Below are positions 1 through 8,785 of a DNA stretch of 64,000 bases, in pieces (position 1 is the stretch's first letter; every line of letters starts with the position of its first letter). The notes beneath the pieces are model-generated. The model did not search any database. It had not been told where the DNA came from and saw nothing but the letters and a program-made list of their open reading frames with translations. The translations under genes and the position numbers were made by a program. The DNA lies in the NCBI RefSeq assembly GCF_900114475.1, contig NZ_FOTE01000008.1, forward strand, positions 186,001-250,000, written 5' to 3'. The stretch is from Paenibacillus sp. 1_12 (GTDB lineage Bacteria; Bacillota; Bacilli; Paenibacillales; NBRC-103111).

Positions 1-249
1 GCGTTCAAGGGCAAGGTGGAGCTTCACCAGCTGCTGCAGTTGGCGCCGGAATTTGCCGAAACGAGGCAGATTGTGTTCAAGCCGGGTCCTGGTGACACAG
101 TCGTTCTGTACAATCAATCCGGTTGTGTTATCGAAAAAGGCGGTCGTGTATTTGACGCAGTGAATGGCAAGGAGCTTAAAAACAACGATCGCATTAAAAT
201 TTTATTACAAAATATAAATAAATCCATCACGGTTGAATTTATTAAATAA
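1..249 (+). CDS. C-terminal part of an unidentified gene (5' cut by window)
   Basis: The reading frame is open from the first base and ends with TAA at 247-249, leaving 82 residues of a longer protein. A GTG lies at 16, but the frame continues upstream of it and no ribosome site is visible, so this is a gene tail rather than a complete small gene. The residues alternate hydrophobic and polar in short strands rich in Gly and Asn, as in a compact beta domain. I do not recognise the family. It runs in the same direction as the tubulin-like gene 139 bases downstream, so it may be the preceding member of that gene set. That membership is inferred from position only. Confidence 0.6.
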   Translation, partial: AFKGKVELHQLLQLAPEFAETRQIVFKPGPGDTVVLYNQSGCVIEKGGRVFDAVNGKELKNNDRIKILLQNINKSITVEFIK

Positions 250-388
250 AATCCATGTGCAAACCATGAAACAGGATGCGGCATTATATCGCAGTAGGAG
301 ATGTGGACAATTGACACGGTCGAAGACACACCTCCTTATCCTGAACTTTCCTGATTTGGACAAGTCATCTTATAGGGGGACAAGCGAA

Positions 389-3300
389 ATGAAAGCAGTT
401 GTCAGAGAGCATATTCAACAGCTGGATGTGTCATTGGGCGGAGGCATTATCAGCGACAAGATTCGTGTCGATACGATAGACAATCCGATGCTCGTAATCG
501 GGCTTGGCGGTACAGGGATTGACGCGCTGCTGCGTCTGAAATACCAGATCAATCGCAGATTCAAGCTGCCGGAGGATCCATTCACGAAGAAGAAAAAGGA
601 GAAGCCGGCGAATGTCGAATTTCTCGCACTGGAAACGAATGAGCATGACCGCAACAAAAAATATAAAGGCATCGGTCTCGATCCGCTAACCGAATTTGTG
701 CTGCTCTCCAATGCCGAGATCGGCAGCGTGCTGCAAAACCGCAGCATTCTGGAGCCTTACATTCGTGAATGGCTGTCACCGGAGCTGACGATCACAGACG
801 GCATTAATGGCGCATCGGGTGTCAGACAGGCGGGGCGTTTGCTGCTGTTTACGAAAATTGTACAGGTTGTGCAAACGATTGAGCGGAAAATAAAATCGCT
901 ATCCGTAGGCACGAACAAGAAGCTGATGGTATTCCTACTGACGGGCCTTGCCGGAGGTACAGGCAGTGGCTGTTTCCTCGATATCGCGTATATCGTACGG
1001 GGTATCATGGAGCGCGATTACGGCTCCGCAGGTGTAGATAAGGTCAATGTGCTTGGCTATTTGTTCACGCCTGACGTCAATTTGGCCAACAAAAGCCTGA
1101 CCGAGCATTCACGCGAATATATTAAAAAGAACGGCTATGCGGCGATGAAGGAACTGGACTACTGGATGAATGTCGATGAGCGCAGTGAGCGGTTCAAGCA
1201 GCAATACGCTAGTATCCTGAACGTTAATTCGCCCATGCCTCCATTTAATTTGGCGCATCTCATTTCAGCTACCAATCTCGAAGGCAAGCTGCTGGAAAAT
1301 GCTTACGACTACTGTATGAATGTAACGGCGGAGAATATCACCAACTTTATGGCCAGCGAGGACAAAAGCTCCGGTGAGGAATTTGCGATCCATGACTATA
1401 TCAGTAACATCCGTACGAATATTAATCAAATGCCGAAGACGTATGCCGCCAACTACCAATACAATATTTTGGGTGCGTCCTCTGCGGTGCTGCCGATTGA
1501 GGAAATGACGACATATTTGGCGTATAAAGTATTCCAGCGCATGGAAAAGATGTTTGATGCTGGACCCACGCAGGAAGAAGTGGAGAAGCTTGCGCACAAG
1601 CTGGGCATAGATCCGGACTCCGTGCATCGCGAATTCGGCAAACGTGTTCCCGAACCCATTCCCGGCTATGAGAACAGCGAGCGGTTAAGCTATACCAATG
1701 TGATCAAGCAGCAGGTGGTGAATATCGATACGGAGCTTGAGCAAAGCTTCCTGTCACGTGCTCGTGAGGAATACATCAAGAGCCGCAAGCAGCTTCCTGG
1801 TCAGATCAAGGAAAACTTCACTGAGCAAATGACGAAAATTTTCGGGAATCCCGAGCAAGGCCCTTTCTACGTGTCACGGATTATTTTGCAGGACAAAGGC
1901 TTTTGCTTACTCAAGCTGATCTCTTCCTATATAGAAGCATTGCGTGAAAGCATCTATCGGATCCCTCGTGATGTGGAGTCTGCCGAAGAGCAGTCGGTGC
2001 AGAAAATGACCGAAGCCCGCAGCGCGTTCATCTCCAAGGATCGGAAAAAGGACGCTTTTATCGAGTCCAAAATTCAGGAATACCTGCTGCATGCCGACCG
2101 TGAGCGGATGGAGCAGATGGTCGAGTTTTATGAGGATTTATATAAATTGATCAATGATGAAAATTCACGGATTTATCAGGTGTTTTCTGAACTGTTAAAT
2201 GAGCTTAATAAAATATTTGAGAAAAATGGCCGTATTCTGACCAATGGTGAGGAAGCCGTCGATCATAAAGGGAATCGCACCTATTACTGGAACGTTGTCA
2301 GTATTCCGGATATTGCTTCGCTAGTCGGCGAAGTGACCAATGAGAAGAACGTCAATGAATTGATCCGTGACTTTACCAGTGAGCTGCTTGCCAAATCGAA
2401 CCATTGGATCAAGGAGCAGGAAGTGGACGTGATCAGCTCGATCTCCGAGTTTTTGACCGATCATTTTGGCGATTTGATCACTAAATCGATGGAGGATTAC
2501 CTGATCATCAAGTATGGACACGAGGATTCCATCGAGAAGCTTGTTGAGCAGCGAATTGCGAGCCGCCTCTATGAAGAAGCAAAGCCAGTCTTTCATTTGA
2601 GCAACAGCTCGGGACATTTTAATTTCCCTTCATGGGGTTTTGTTTCCGTACCGTTTAAAGCGCCAAGTATTTTTAAGGGTATTCGTAATTTCCAGGATAA
2701 TGCGATTGCCAATTCACGTTTCACGATTAAGGAAAGCCAAGTGAAAAACCGCATATTCTGGTTGAACACACAAAATGGGGTCCCGCTATTCCTCTACACA
2801 CCGATGAAGGTATACGAGGAAAGCTATGAGCGAACCATTCTTGAGCCGGAGGGTGTCGGGCGGCATCTGGTACAGACGGATAAAATCAATTGGACCTATT
2901 TGCCATCGCCGATCCCGGAAAAATCGTGGGGCGATACGTATCAGAACGGAAGGGTGAAAAACTACAATGCCGAGGTGCGTTTTTCGTTCGAGCGTGCTTT
3001 AACCCTTCATGTGATCCGCCAAAAAGGGGCAGACAGCGGGACGATTAACCGCTATGAATGTTTATTTACGAAACCTTTTGATCTGAACCATTATTTGGAG
3101 AGTTATTCCTTGCAGCTTGCTGCATCCAGACCGAATCTGGGTGAGCTCCAGCGCTGCGTGGGCGATTTGAAGCAGCTGCTAGAAAAAGGCCTTGAAGTTG
3201 AACGCACGAAGGATATTTTTGGCAGCGTGAATTCCGATATGGCCAAGGAAAACCTGATCCGTTCACCAGAGCTGTTGAAGCTGGTTAAGGAAGAGCTGCA

Positions 3301-3778
3301 CAAATACGACCAAATTGCTGCGAAAATCGCCGAGCTGGAAAAGCTGCTGAACGCCCATAAGGACGAGGAGAGGCTGATTACGAATTTTATTGAAGCTATT
3401 TATACCTCGACTATCACCAAAAAAGGTGCGCTTTACGTATATGATCACGACGCCGATGAAGATCCTTGGGAGCCGTTCATTAATTTGATGAAGGTCAATA
3501 AATTTGTCGATTTCGAGATTTACAGCAAGCTCCGTGAGCTTACCGATAAACAACAAAACCTGCTGCAGCGCAAAGCATCAAGACGCAGCCAAAGCCTGAG
3601 CGCATCGGATGATATCAAGCTGCTGATCGAAACTCTGCGCCAAATGGCCGAGACTTATCAGGAATCGAAAGACGCGCTTGATTACGAACGTGCCGAGCTG
3701 GCCAACGGCGAAGCGATGTATCAGTTCTATAAGCAGGTGTCGAGCAGGGTGAATGACATCTTGAAGAGTTTAAAATAA
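389..3778 (+). CDS. Tubulin/FtsZ-like GTPase, large
   Basis: This 1129-aa protein carries the nucleotide-binding hallmarks of the tubulin/FtsZ superfamily. A Rossmann-like start has GLGGTG at residues 38-43 followed by a helix, and the tubulin signature GGTGSG is at 189-194. Family knowledge: these motifs bind GTP, and large bacterial members of this 'tubulin-like' type extend far beyond the roughly 400-aa core. The C-terminal half is rich in charged helices (for example near 600-660 and 950-1129) and has no membrane segment, so it should be cytoplasmic. I place the start at ATG 389, with AGGGGGA at 374-380 ahead of it. The frame is open back to 233, but that extension reads as non-coding. 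It has no partner of the FtsA/FtsZ division cluster nearby. Filament formation is not shown by sequence. Confident in the superfamily, not in the role. Confidence 0.85.
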   Translation: MKAVVREHIQQLDVSLGGGIISDKIRVDTIDNPMLVIGLGGTGIDALLRLKYQINRRFKLPEDPFTKKKKEKPANVEFLALETNEHDRNKKYKGIGLDPLTEFVLLSNAEIGSVLQNRSILEPYIREWLSPELTITDGINGASGVRQAGRLLLFTKIVQVVQTIERKIKSLSVGTNKKLMVFLLTGLAGGTGSGCFLDIAYIVRGIMERDYGSAGVDKVNVLGYLFTPDVNLANKSLTEHSREYIKKNGYAAMKELDYWMNVDERSERFKQQYASILNVNSPMPPFNLAHLISATNLEGKLLENAYDYCMNVTAENITNFMASEDKSSGEEFAIHDYISNIRTNINQMPKTYAANYQYNILGASSAVLPIEEMTTYLAYKVFQRMEKMFDAGPTQEEVEKLAHKLGIDPDSVHREFGKRVPEPIPGYENSERLSYTNVIKQQVVNIDTELEQSFLSRAREEYIKSRKQLPGQIKENFTEQMTKIFGNPEQGPFYVSRIILQDKGFCLLKLISSYIEALRESIYRIPRDVESAEEQSVQKMTEARSAFISKDRKKDAFIESKIQEYLLHADRERMEQMVEFYEDLYKLINDENSRIYQVFSELLNELNKIFEKNGRILTNGEEAVDHKGNRTYYWNVVSIPDIASLVGEVTNEKNVNELIRDFTSELLAKSNHWIKEQEVDVISSISEFLTDHFGDLITKSMEDYLIIKYGHEDSIEKLVEQRIASRLYEEAKPVFHLSNSSGHFNFPSWGFVSVPFKAPSIFKGIRNFQDNAIANSRFTIKESQVKNRIFWLNTQNGVPLFLYTPMKVYEESYERTILEPEGVGRHLVQTDKINWTYLPSPIPEKSWGDTYQNGRVKNYNAEVRFSFERALTLHVIRQKGADSGTINRYECLFTKPFDLNHYLESYSLQLAASRPNLGELQRCVGDLKQLLEKGLEVERTKDIFGSVNSDMAKENLIRSPELLKLVKEELHKYDQIAAKIAELEKLLNAHKDEERLITNFIEAIYTSTITKKGALYVYDHDADEDPWEPFINLMKVNKFVDFEIYSKLRELTDKQQNLLQRKASRRSQSLSASDDIKLLIETLRQMAETYQESKDALDYERAELANGEAMYQFYKQVSSRVNDILKSLK

Positions 3779-3793
3779 GTCTTTGTGGGGCTC

Positions 3794-3971
3794 GGTGAAT
3801 ATGGATTCATCGTGGCGGTTATTCCGGGAAAGGGATGGTATTCCACCGCTGTTGAAGTTCAAGTTGTTTTGATTATATGTTTAGAGGTAACAACTCGAAC
3901 TTCAAAGGCGGCCGTTACACTTTCCATACCATTCCCTTTCCCTCCATAACCTCCATGAATCCATATTCACC
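3794..3971. repeat. Long imperfect inverted repeat (about 178 bp)
   Basis: The outer ends GGTGAATATGGATTCAT and ATGAATCCATATTCACC are perfect complements. Inner blocks also pair: GGGAAAGGGATGGTAT with ATACCATTCCCTTTCCC allowing one bulge, and TGAAGTTCAAGTTGTT with AACAACTCGAACTTCA allowing one mismatch. The apex is a T/A-rich loop around 3869-3888. As RNA this would fold into one long hairpin with internal loops. It begins 16 bases after the tubulin-like gene stops. It lacks an open reading frame and a clear terminal T-run, so a MITE-like remnant or a processing/stability structure are both possible. Confidence 0.75.
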
Positions 3972-4035
3972 TAATCAATCCCTCAAACAGACTTCTTTTA
4001 GTGAAAAGGTAGAAGGGCGACTGTAACCCAGCAGA

Positions 4036-4300
4036 GCAGGGGTTAAGCGTCTAAGTGCTTAAAGTGCTTAAAGCACAAGAGCATTTAAGGCTAAGAGCTT
4101 AAAGACGCAAGCGCTTAAAGACTTAAGAGCCCAAGAGCCCGAGCGTTCTTGAACCGAGAACAAGAGTAAATACAGAAGCAATGCTGGAGGAAAAACAGGT
4201 ATTGCTCAGAAAATTGGCAGTTTAGTAGAGGCCAAGAAGTACAACACAAAGAAGCACATCATACAGAAGTCAACTCATAGAAGTACAACACAAAGGAGTA
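4036..4300. repeat. Simple-sequence-like tract of short direct repeats
   Basis: Part of the 925-base gap between the tubulin-like gene and the next gene (3779-4703), which holds no credible coding sequence. At 4045-4125 the words GCTTAAAG, AAGAGC and CTTAAG recur many times with small changes. At about 4235-4296 the phrase AGAAGTACAACACAAAG occurs twice, 41 bases apart. The tract looks like expanded and decayed short repeats. I see no promoter or RNA family in it. Confidence 0.5.
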
Positions 4301-4435
4301 TAGCTCAACTAGGTGTACCTCTTTAAGAAACACTAGCCTAAAGCCCAGGCAATTCCATACTATCTTTCGCTCATTGGCCAGAACTGCTTTAGCCCGAAAC
4401 AGCAACAATATCAAAGTCTGTAATAGCGCCTTAAG

Positions 4436-4624
4436 TAAGCGTGTCCCGAAGGGACGATAAGCGCTTCAAACCTACTAGAGCTTGGGAAACAGCAACATCC
4501 AAAGCCAAGCGTGTCCCGTAGGGACGATAAGCGCCCCGAGAACACGATAGTATGCATACGGCAGAGGGAGTCCAGAGGGCAACGCCCTTTGGGACCCTCC
4601 CTATAGGGAGGGTTTGGGAGGGTA
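4436..4624. repeat. Composite palindromic repeat, copy A
   Basis: Two REP-like modules each contain AAGCGTGTCCC, three bases, then GGGACGATAAGCGC (from 4437 and from 4506). They are followed by a module with the nested palindromes AGGGCAACGCCCT and CCCTCCCTATAGGGAGGG (4577-4612) and the tail TTTGGGAGGG. The same three-part order recurs at 7229-7420 with small differences. The modules are symmetric enough to form hairpins in DNA or RNA. This copy ends about 80 bases before the GTG start of the 784-aa gene. Confidence 0.75.
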
Positions 4625-4703
4625 GAAGCCTCAGATTGAGGGGAAATCATCCGTTAGTATAGAAATAGGAAGCCTTAATGTAAGGACGGGAGGTTGAACA
4701 ACA

Positions 4704-7058
4704 GTGAATTTACGCGAAAAGCTGCTCTCATTCGCGAATACATATACGGCCCAAATGGATCACACGGGTATCGATGAGGATGAGCTGCGCAGTATCAACC
4801 ATCCTATCGTTTTTGTTTTTTTAGGGGATCAGTCCTTGGAAGCCTTGGAGGCAGTGCATGCATTGAACAGCACAAAGTGGAATAACTCCGCAGGTGTTGT
4901 TTATCTGCATATAGGAACAAAAGCTCCCGCGGCGCTGGATAATGTATATGGATGGAGCTTGCCGGTCTCTTTGGAAGACAAGAGAAGCCTCAGACCCTCG
5001 ATCCATGAGCAGTTTTATGCAGACGAGACGAAGCTGCTTGAGTTGAACGTCACTTTACGCAGGATGAACAGCCGGATTTCCGAGTTTGGGCGTATGTATA
5101 CGCACCTGCAGCGCTTGAACATTGCTGTTGTGACCTCTCTGGATGCCCCCTCCAATGTATTGCTGCCAGAAATTTCGGTGTTGATGCAAACGATTTTTGG
5201 AGAGCAATTCCGTTCCGTTGCTATCGATCTGTACGGTTTGCTTGAAGAAAAAGCAGTCGGTGAGCAGTTTGCGCTGCAAGCCTCGTTAGGTGTCAGTTTT
5301 TTGCGGGAGCTGGATGTGTATCAGAGCAGGGATTATCATTTTGACGGGATGCTTCAGGTGACGGGTGAAGGCGTACGTCTTCCTGTTGTTCATTCGGCAT
5401 CACCGTTATTCGATGTGGTATATTTGCTGAGCGATAAGGATGAACGGGGAATATTCGCGGATCATGGGATGCAAGGCAGCTATGAAACCATTTGCAACCT
5501 CAATCTATTAAAAAACCGTAAAACCATGAATGAGTTGGATCCAAAGCACGGTGCTTACAATAATCAGCATTTTAAGCAAAATGCAACGCCGCCGGACGGA
5601 GACGGACGTTTTTATGCGTCAGCTGGATTTTCCAAGGTGAAGCGGCCGAATTCGGCGATAGCGCTGACCGTTGTTTATCATATGTATAGACACCTGCTGG
5701 AGCGGATGAAGGAGAATGCGCAGCTGGAACCTGGGTTTGTTCAAGAACTGCTTGATCTGGAGCCACAGCGGTGGGATCACGATATTCGCTCATTATTACC
5801 GGATCGTGAGCGAGCCGTAGCCGGAATGTTTGGTCTTTTGCATGATCATGTTTCCTTGTCCGATTTGCATTCGATGACGCTTCGTCAGGCAGAGTCGGCT
5901 TTGTATGGAGGGAATGCACAATTCTTTTTTGATACAAATATGGTAAGAGTGCTGGAAAAGGCTTTTGTCGAGCGGGATTTTGGCGGAGGGCTGAAGAAGA
6001 AGCTGGATAGCCGGTTGATTGATCATCCGTTGTACGGGTTTTACGCTGCCTATCTGTGCTCCGCGGATGGTGTGAATGGCAGTCTGATCCATGCGCTTCA
6101 GGAGCAGGTGAAGGAAGCTGCGAAGCTTCTGGAGCAAGGACAAGAAGAGCTGGAGCAGCTGTATGCGGAGCGTGTGGATGCTCAGCCTTTTGCCAAAGTA
6201 TCGTTCTGGGGTCGGATAGCCAACAAAACCTCGGTCAAAAGCCTCAGTCGCTCTTTGCTCGAATTGATCTATGGATTGAAGCTGGATTTGCTGCTACAGG
6301 GAATGAAGCTGAAGTTATTGAAGCTGTACCTGCAAGAGCTAGAGAATCTGCATGAACGGGCAAAACCCTTCGTAGCGCGGCTGCAACAAATGGAGAAAGT
6401 TTTACAGGATGTAAGCCGAAACAGTATTTCGATGACTAGTGACTATCTAAATCGCAACATCAATGAGTACTACAGGCATGGAGTTGAGCGGATTTTAATG
6501 GAGCTGGAGACCCGTCGGGGTGCGCAGTTTTATTTTGAAGAGCGGCAAATGGGTAACGTTTCGCAGCTGCTGATTCAAGGTGAGGACCATCTGCTGGAGC
6601 GGTTGATAGCGATGGCGCGGCGTGAAGTATTTGTGCAGCCTCTGTTTCAAAAAACATTCGAAGATGAGCTGCTGGAACGGGCGAACGTAGCTGCCAGCTA
6701 TGATAACCGAGAGGTACTTTCCAAGGAAGACCTGTTCCGCGATTTGTACAGCACGCTTGAGAACGAGGCCGCCATACGTGCTGATGTTTACCATTCAACA
6801 CATAAACACCGTTATATTGAAAAATATTTTTTTGGTGATTACGAAAGTGAATTTATTCGCTATGCGTTTGCTATTGATCAGGGCAGTCGTGCCTACAAGC
6901 TGGGCTGTGTTCAGGAAATGAAGCATAGCGGTATAGAAAAGCTCAACATTATGGGCGGCTTTCGCATCGAGGATCTGATGTATTACCGAAATGGCAAACG
7001 TTATTACGATACGTATTTGCAAAATGGTTTTGCCTTTCATAGCATGGACAATGTGTAA
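4704..7058 (+). CDS. Degenerate tubulin-like paralogue (pseudo-GTPase), 784 aa
   Basis: Order and spacing of segments mirror the larger tubulin-like protein upstream. INHPIVFVFLGDQSLEAL (31-48) matches its IDNPMLVIGLGGTGIDAL, and GVVYLHIGTK (64-73) matches VEFLALETNE. NIAVVTSLDAPSNVLL (139-154) falls where the GGTGSG signature should be, and a later segment around 240-280 also corresponds. Both glycine motifs are lost (GDQS for GGTG, DAPSNV for GGTGSG), so GTP binding is doubtful. The C-terminal half is helical and charged, with likely coiled coils near 470-580, and no membrane segment is seen. The start is GTG 4704 with CGGGAGG at 4685-4691. I infer a structural or regulatory partner of the GTPase. 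The homology is my by-eye alignment, not a search result. Confidence 0.65.
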   Translation: MNLREKLLSFANTYTAQMDHTGIDEDELRSINHPIVFVFLGDQSLEALEAVHALNSTKWNNSAGVVYLHIGTKAPAALDNVYGWSLPVSLEDKRSLRPSIHEQFYADETKLLELNVTLRRMNSRISEFGRMYTHLQRLNIAVVTSLDAPSNVLLPEISVLMQTIFGEQFRSVAIDLYGLLEEKAVGEQFALQASLGVSFLRELDVYQSRDYHFDGMLQVTGEGVRLPVVHSASPLFDVVYLLSDKDERGIFADHGMQGSYETICNLNLLKNRKTMNELDPKHGAYNNQHFKQNATPPDGDGRFYASAGFSKVKRPNSAIALTVVYHMYRHLLERMKENAQLEPGFVQELLDLEPQRWDHDIRSLLPDRERAVAGMFGLLHDHVSLSDLHSMTLRQAESALYGGNAQFFFDTNMVRVLEKAFVERDFGGGLKKKLDSRLIDHPLYGFYAAYLCSADGVNGSLIHALQEQVKEAAKLLEQGQEELEQLYAERVDAQPFAKVSFWGRIANKTSVKSLSRSLLELIYGLKLDLLLQGMKLKLLKLYLQELENLHERAKPFVARLQQMEKVLQDVSRNSISMTSDYLNRNINEYYRHGVERILMELETRRGAQFYFEERQMGNVSQLLIQGEDHLLERLIAMARREVFVQPLFQKTFEDELLERANVAASYDNREVLSKEDLFRDLYSTLENEAAIRADVYHSTHKHRYIEKYFFGDYESEFIRYAFAIDQGSRAYKLGCVQEMKHSGIEKLNIMGGFRIEDLMYYRNGKRYYDTYLQNGFAFHSMDNV

Positions 7059-7228
7059 AATAGCTTCAATTAGCACAGCGCTTCGGCGATTGCTGTCGCT
7101 ATCTGGACACAAATCATATACAAATACCAAACATTCGTTCAAAGAATAACAAACATTTGGTATGATATAGTCAATTAGTACCATATTGAAGAACAGTAAA
7201 GTCTCACACAAAACCAGCACAAGCACCA

Positions 7229-7420
7229 AAGTCGAGCTTGTCCCAACGGGACGAAGGCGCCCCGAGAACAGGAAGTATAGCACACGAGCATCACACCACA
7301 AATCAAGCGTGTCCCAACGGGACGAAAGCGGCCCGAGAACACAAAAGTCGCGTATACAAAAAGGGAGTCCAGAGGGCAGCGCCCTTTGGGGCCCTCCCTA
7401 CAGGGAGGGTTTGGGAGGGA
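7229..7420. repeat. Composite palindromic repeat, copy B
   Basis: Second copy of the element at 4436-4624. It has two modules with TGTCCCAACGGGACGA (from about 7236 and 7310), then AGGGCAGCGCCCT and CCCTCCCTACAGGGAGGG, and the same TTTGGGAGGG tail. The last bases, GGGAGGGA at 7413-7420, sit eight bases before the TTG start of the vWA gene and appear to serve as its ribosome-binding site. The 370-base gap before that gene also has ATACCAAA and TTTGGTAT facing each other at about 7124-7161, of unknown meaning. Confidence 0.75.
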
Positions 7421-7428
7421 GAATTAAT

Positions 7429-8706
7429 TTGCGTAAATGGAACGGATTACTAACCATATTCAGTTTAATCAGCGGTATAATCGGATTTATAATCGGAGAG
7501 TTTATCCTCGACCGCTGGTCAGGAACCATACACGAAACACTGCTGATGGGTTTATACTTCGGCCAATTTGCATTGGTCGTAGGTTTGGGCTGTTTGCTGG
7601 CCGAGATCATCTCGCCGCAGCTGAACGGGAAAAGCTGGAGGCTGCGTTATGCGAACGAGGGCTGGAAATTTCTCGTTCCTGCGACACTATTGCTGTTATT
7701 CGCTGCGGGGGTCCTGTTCCAATGGGTTTATGGTTTACAGTTGGGAAACAATGACAAACCTAAGGATTACGTTCTGCTCATTGATATGTCAGAAAGCATG
7801 AAGACGAATGATCCGCAGAAGCAAAGTATTCAAGCCGCACAAGCTTTAATTAATAAAATGGATGATGGGAAGCAGGTTGCGGTGTTCACATTTAATGAAC
7901 AAACCCAATTGATTGCTCCATTGACCAAGCTAAAGGATCCCGCAGCGCGAGCGCAGCTTACAGCTAAGCTGAACGCGATTGGAGCGCCGATAGGCCAAAC
8001 GGATATTGGCATAGCGCTGAATACAGCGATGGAGCATCTGACCAAGGAGCGAGCAGCCAATCGTAAAGCAGCTGTCATTTTAATTTCTGACGGATATAGC
8101 GATATAGATGAAGTCAAGGTACTTACTCCGTATCAGCAGCAGCGGACTCAGATCCATACCGTGGGCATTGATTCCACAGAGGTAGTGGGTAATCAGTTGC
8201 TTCAGCGTATTGCTGCGCAGACAGGGGGTACCTTTCATGATGTGAAACGGGTGGAAGGTGTCACCAATGCGTTCGATCAAATTTATCAAAATGGACAACG
8301 CTGGCATTTGATGAATGAGCGTGCAGGTGCATCAGCAGATGGATACTACGGCTGGCTGCGAGTCATGATGATTCTAATGATTGGCGCACTGCTTGGTTTG
8401 TCGCTGGGCATCGTATTCGATAATCGTTTCTTGGCGAAATGCTTTGCCATTGGTGGAGCTCTGGGAGGCCTGATTGCAGGCGTTATGCTGGAAACGGGTT
8501 TACAAGGATCGGTAGAGCCTTATATGGTCAGAGTGTTCGCTGATGTGGCTCTCGCTTTGGTGCTCTCATTGTCTACCCTTATTATAGCAATAGGGGGTCC
8601 AGGCGGATCAGGAACTGGAAGAAATGGATTTCGCAAAACAGTCTTGGAGCAGCCGATTCGTGGGGAACGCCAAGGCGGTGAGACGATACGCAAGCAATTT
8701 CGTTAA
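7429..8706 (+). CDS. von Willebrand factor A domain membrane protein
   Basis: A 425-aa protein. Three membrane helices (about 7-27, 40-60, 82-102) are followed by a vWA domain with a full metal-ion adhesion site: DMSES at 119-123, Thr191 in QTDIG, and Asp221 in ISDGYSD. Three more helices (about 305-330, 336-357, 365-390) precede a basic tail. With a cytoplasmic N-terminus, three helices would put the vWA domain outside the membrane. vWA domains bind protein partners through a Mg2+-dependent site. I choose TTG 7429, preceded by GGGAGGGA, because the frame upstream to 7186 runs through a dispersed repeat and reads as low-quality sequence. By position it is a candidate membrane anchor or sensor of the tubulin-like system. 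Confidence 0.85.
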   Translation: MRKWNGLLTIFSLISGIIGFIIGEFILDRWSGTIHETLLMGLYFGQFALVVGLGCLLAEIISPQLNGKSWRLRYANEGWKFLVPATLLLLFAAGVLFQWVYGLQLGNNDKPKDYVLLIDMSESMKTNDPQKQSIQAAQALINKMDDGKQVAVFTFNEQTQLIAPLTKLKDPAARAQLTAKLNAIGAPIGQTDIGIALNTAMEHLTKERAANRKAAVILISDGYSDIDEVKVLTPYQQQRTQIHTVGIDSTEVVGNQLLQRIAAQTGGTFHDVKRVEGVTNAFDQIYQNGQRWHLMNERAGASADGYYGWLRVMMILMIGALLGLSLGIVFDNRFLAKCFAIGGALGGLIAGVMLETGLQGSVEPYMVRVFADVALALVLSLSTLIIAIGGPGGSGTGRNGFRKTVLEQPIRGERQGGETIRKQFR

Positions 8707-8785
8707 CCGGTCTTTGTGTTGTTATCGGATCGTGGGCTTGGTTACATGGCTTTAATGGAGTAATTAAATGGGAGGCTGATTTCTT

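Noticed and set aside
311-335. TTGACA near 311 as a promoter of the tubulin-like gene
   Set aside because: No acceptable -10 hexamer at 16-18 bases; the gene is more likely transcribed from further upstream.
233-388. N-terminal extension of the tubulin-like protein back to 233
   Set aside because: It overlaps the previous gene's end, has no ribosome site, and its sequence is unlike a protein; ATG 389 has a good site.
6795-7301. Minus-strand open frame of 168 codons
   Set aside because: It overlaps the end of the 784-aa gene and a repeat, with no ribosome site or recognisable protein.
7186-7428. 81-residue N-terminal extension of the vWA protein
   Set aside because: It is translated repeat DNA (basic and low quality); TTG 7429 follows GGGAGGGA and starts a clean membrane helix.
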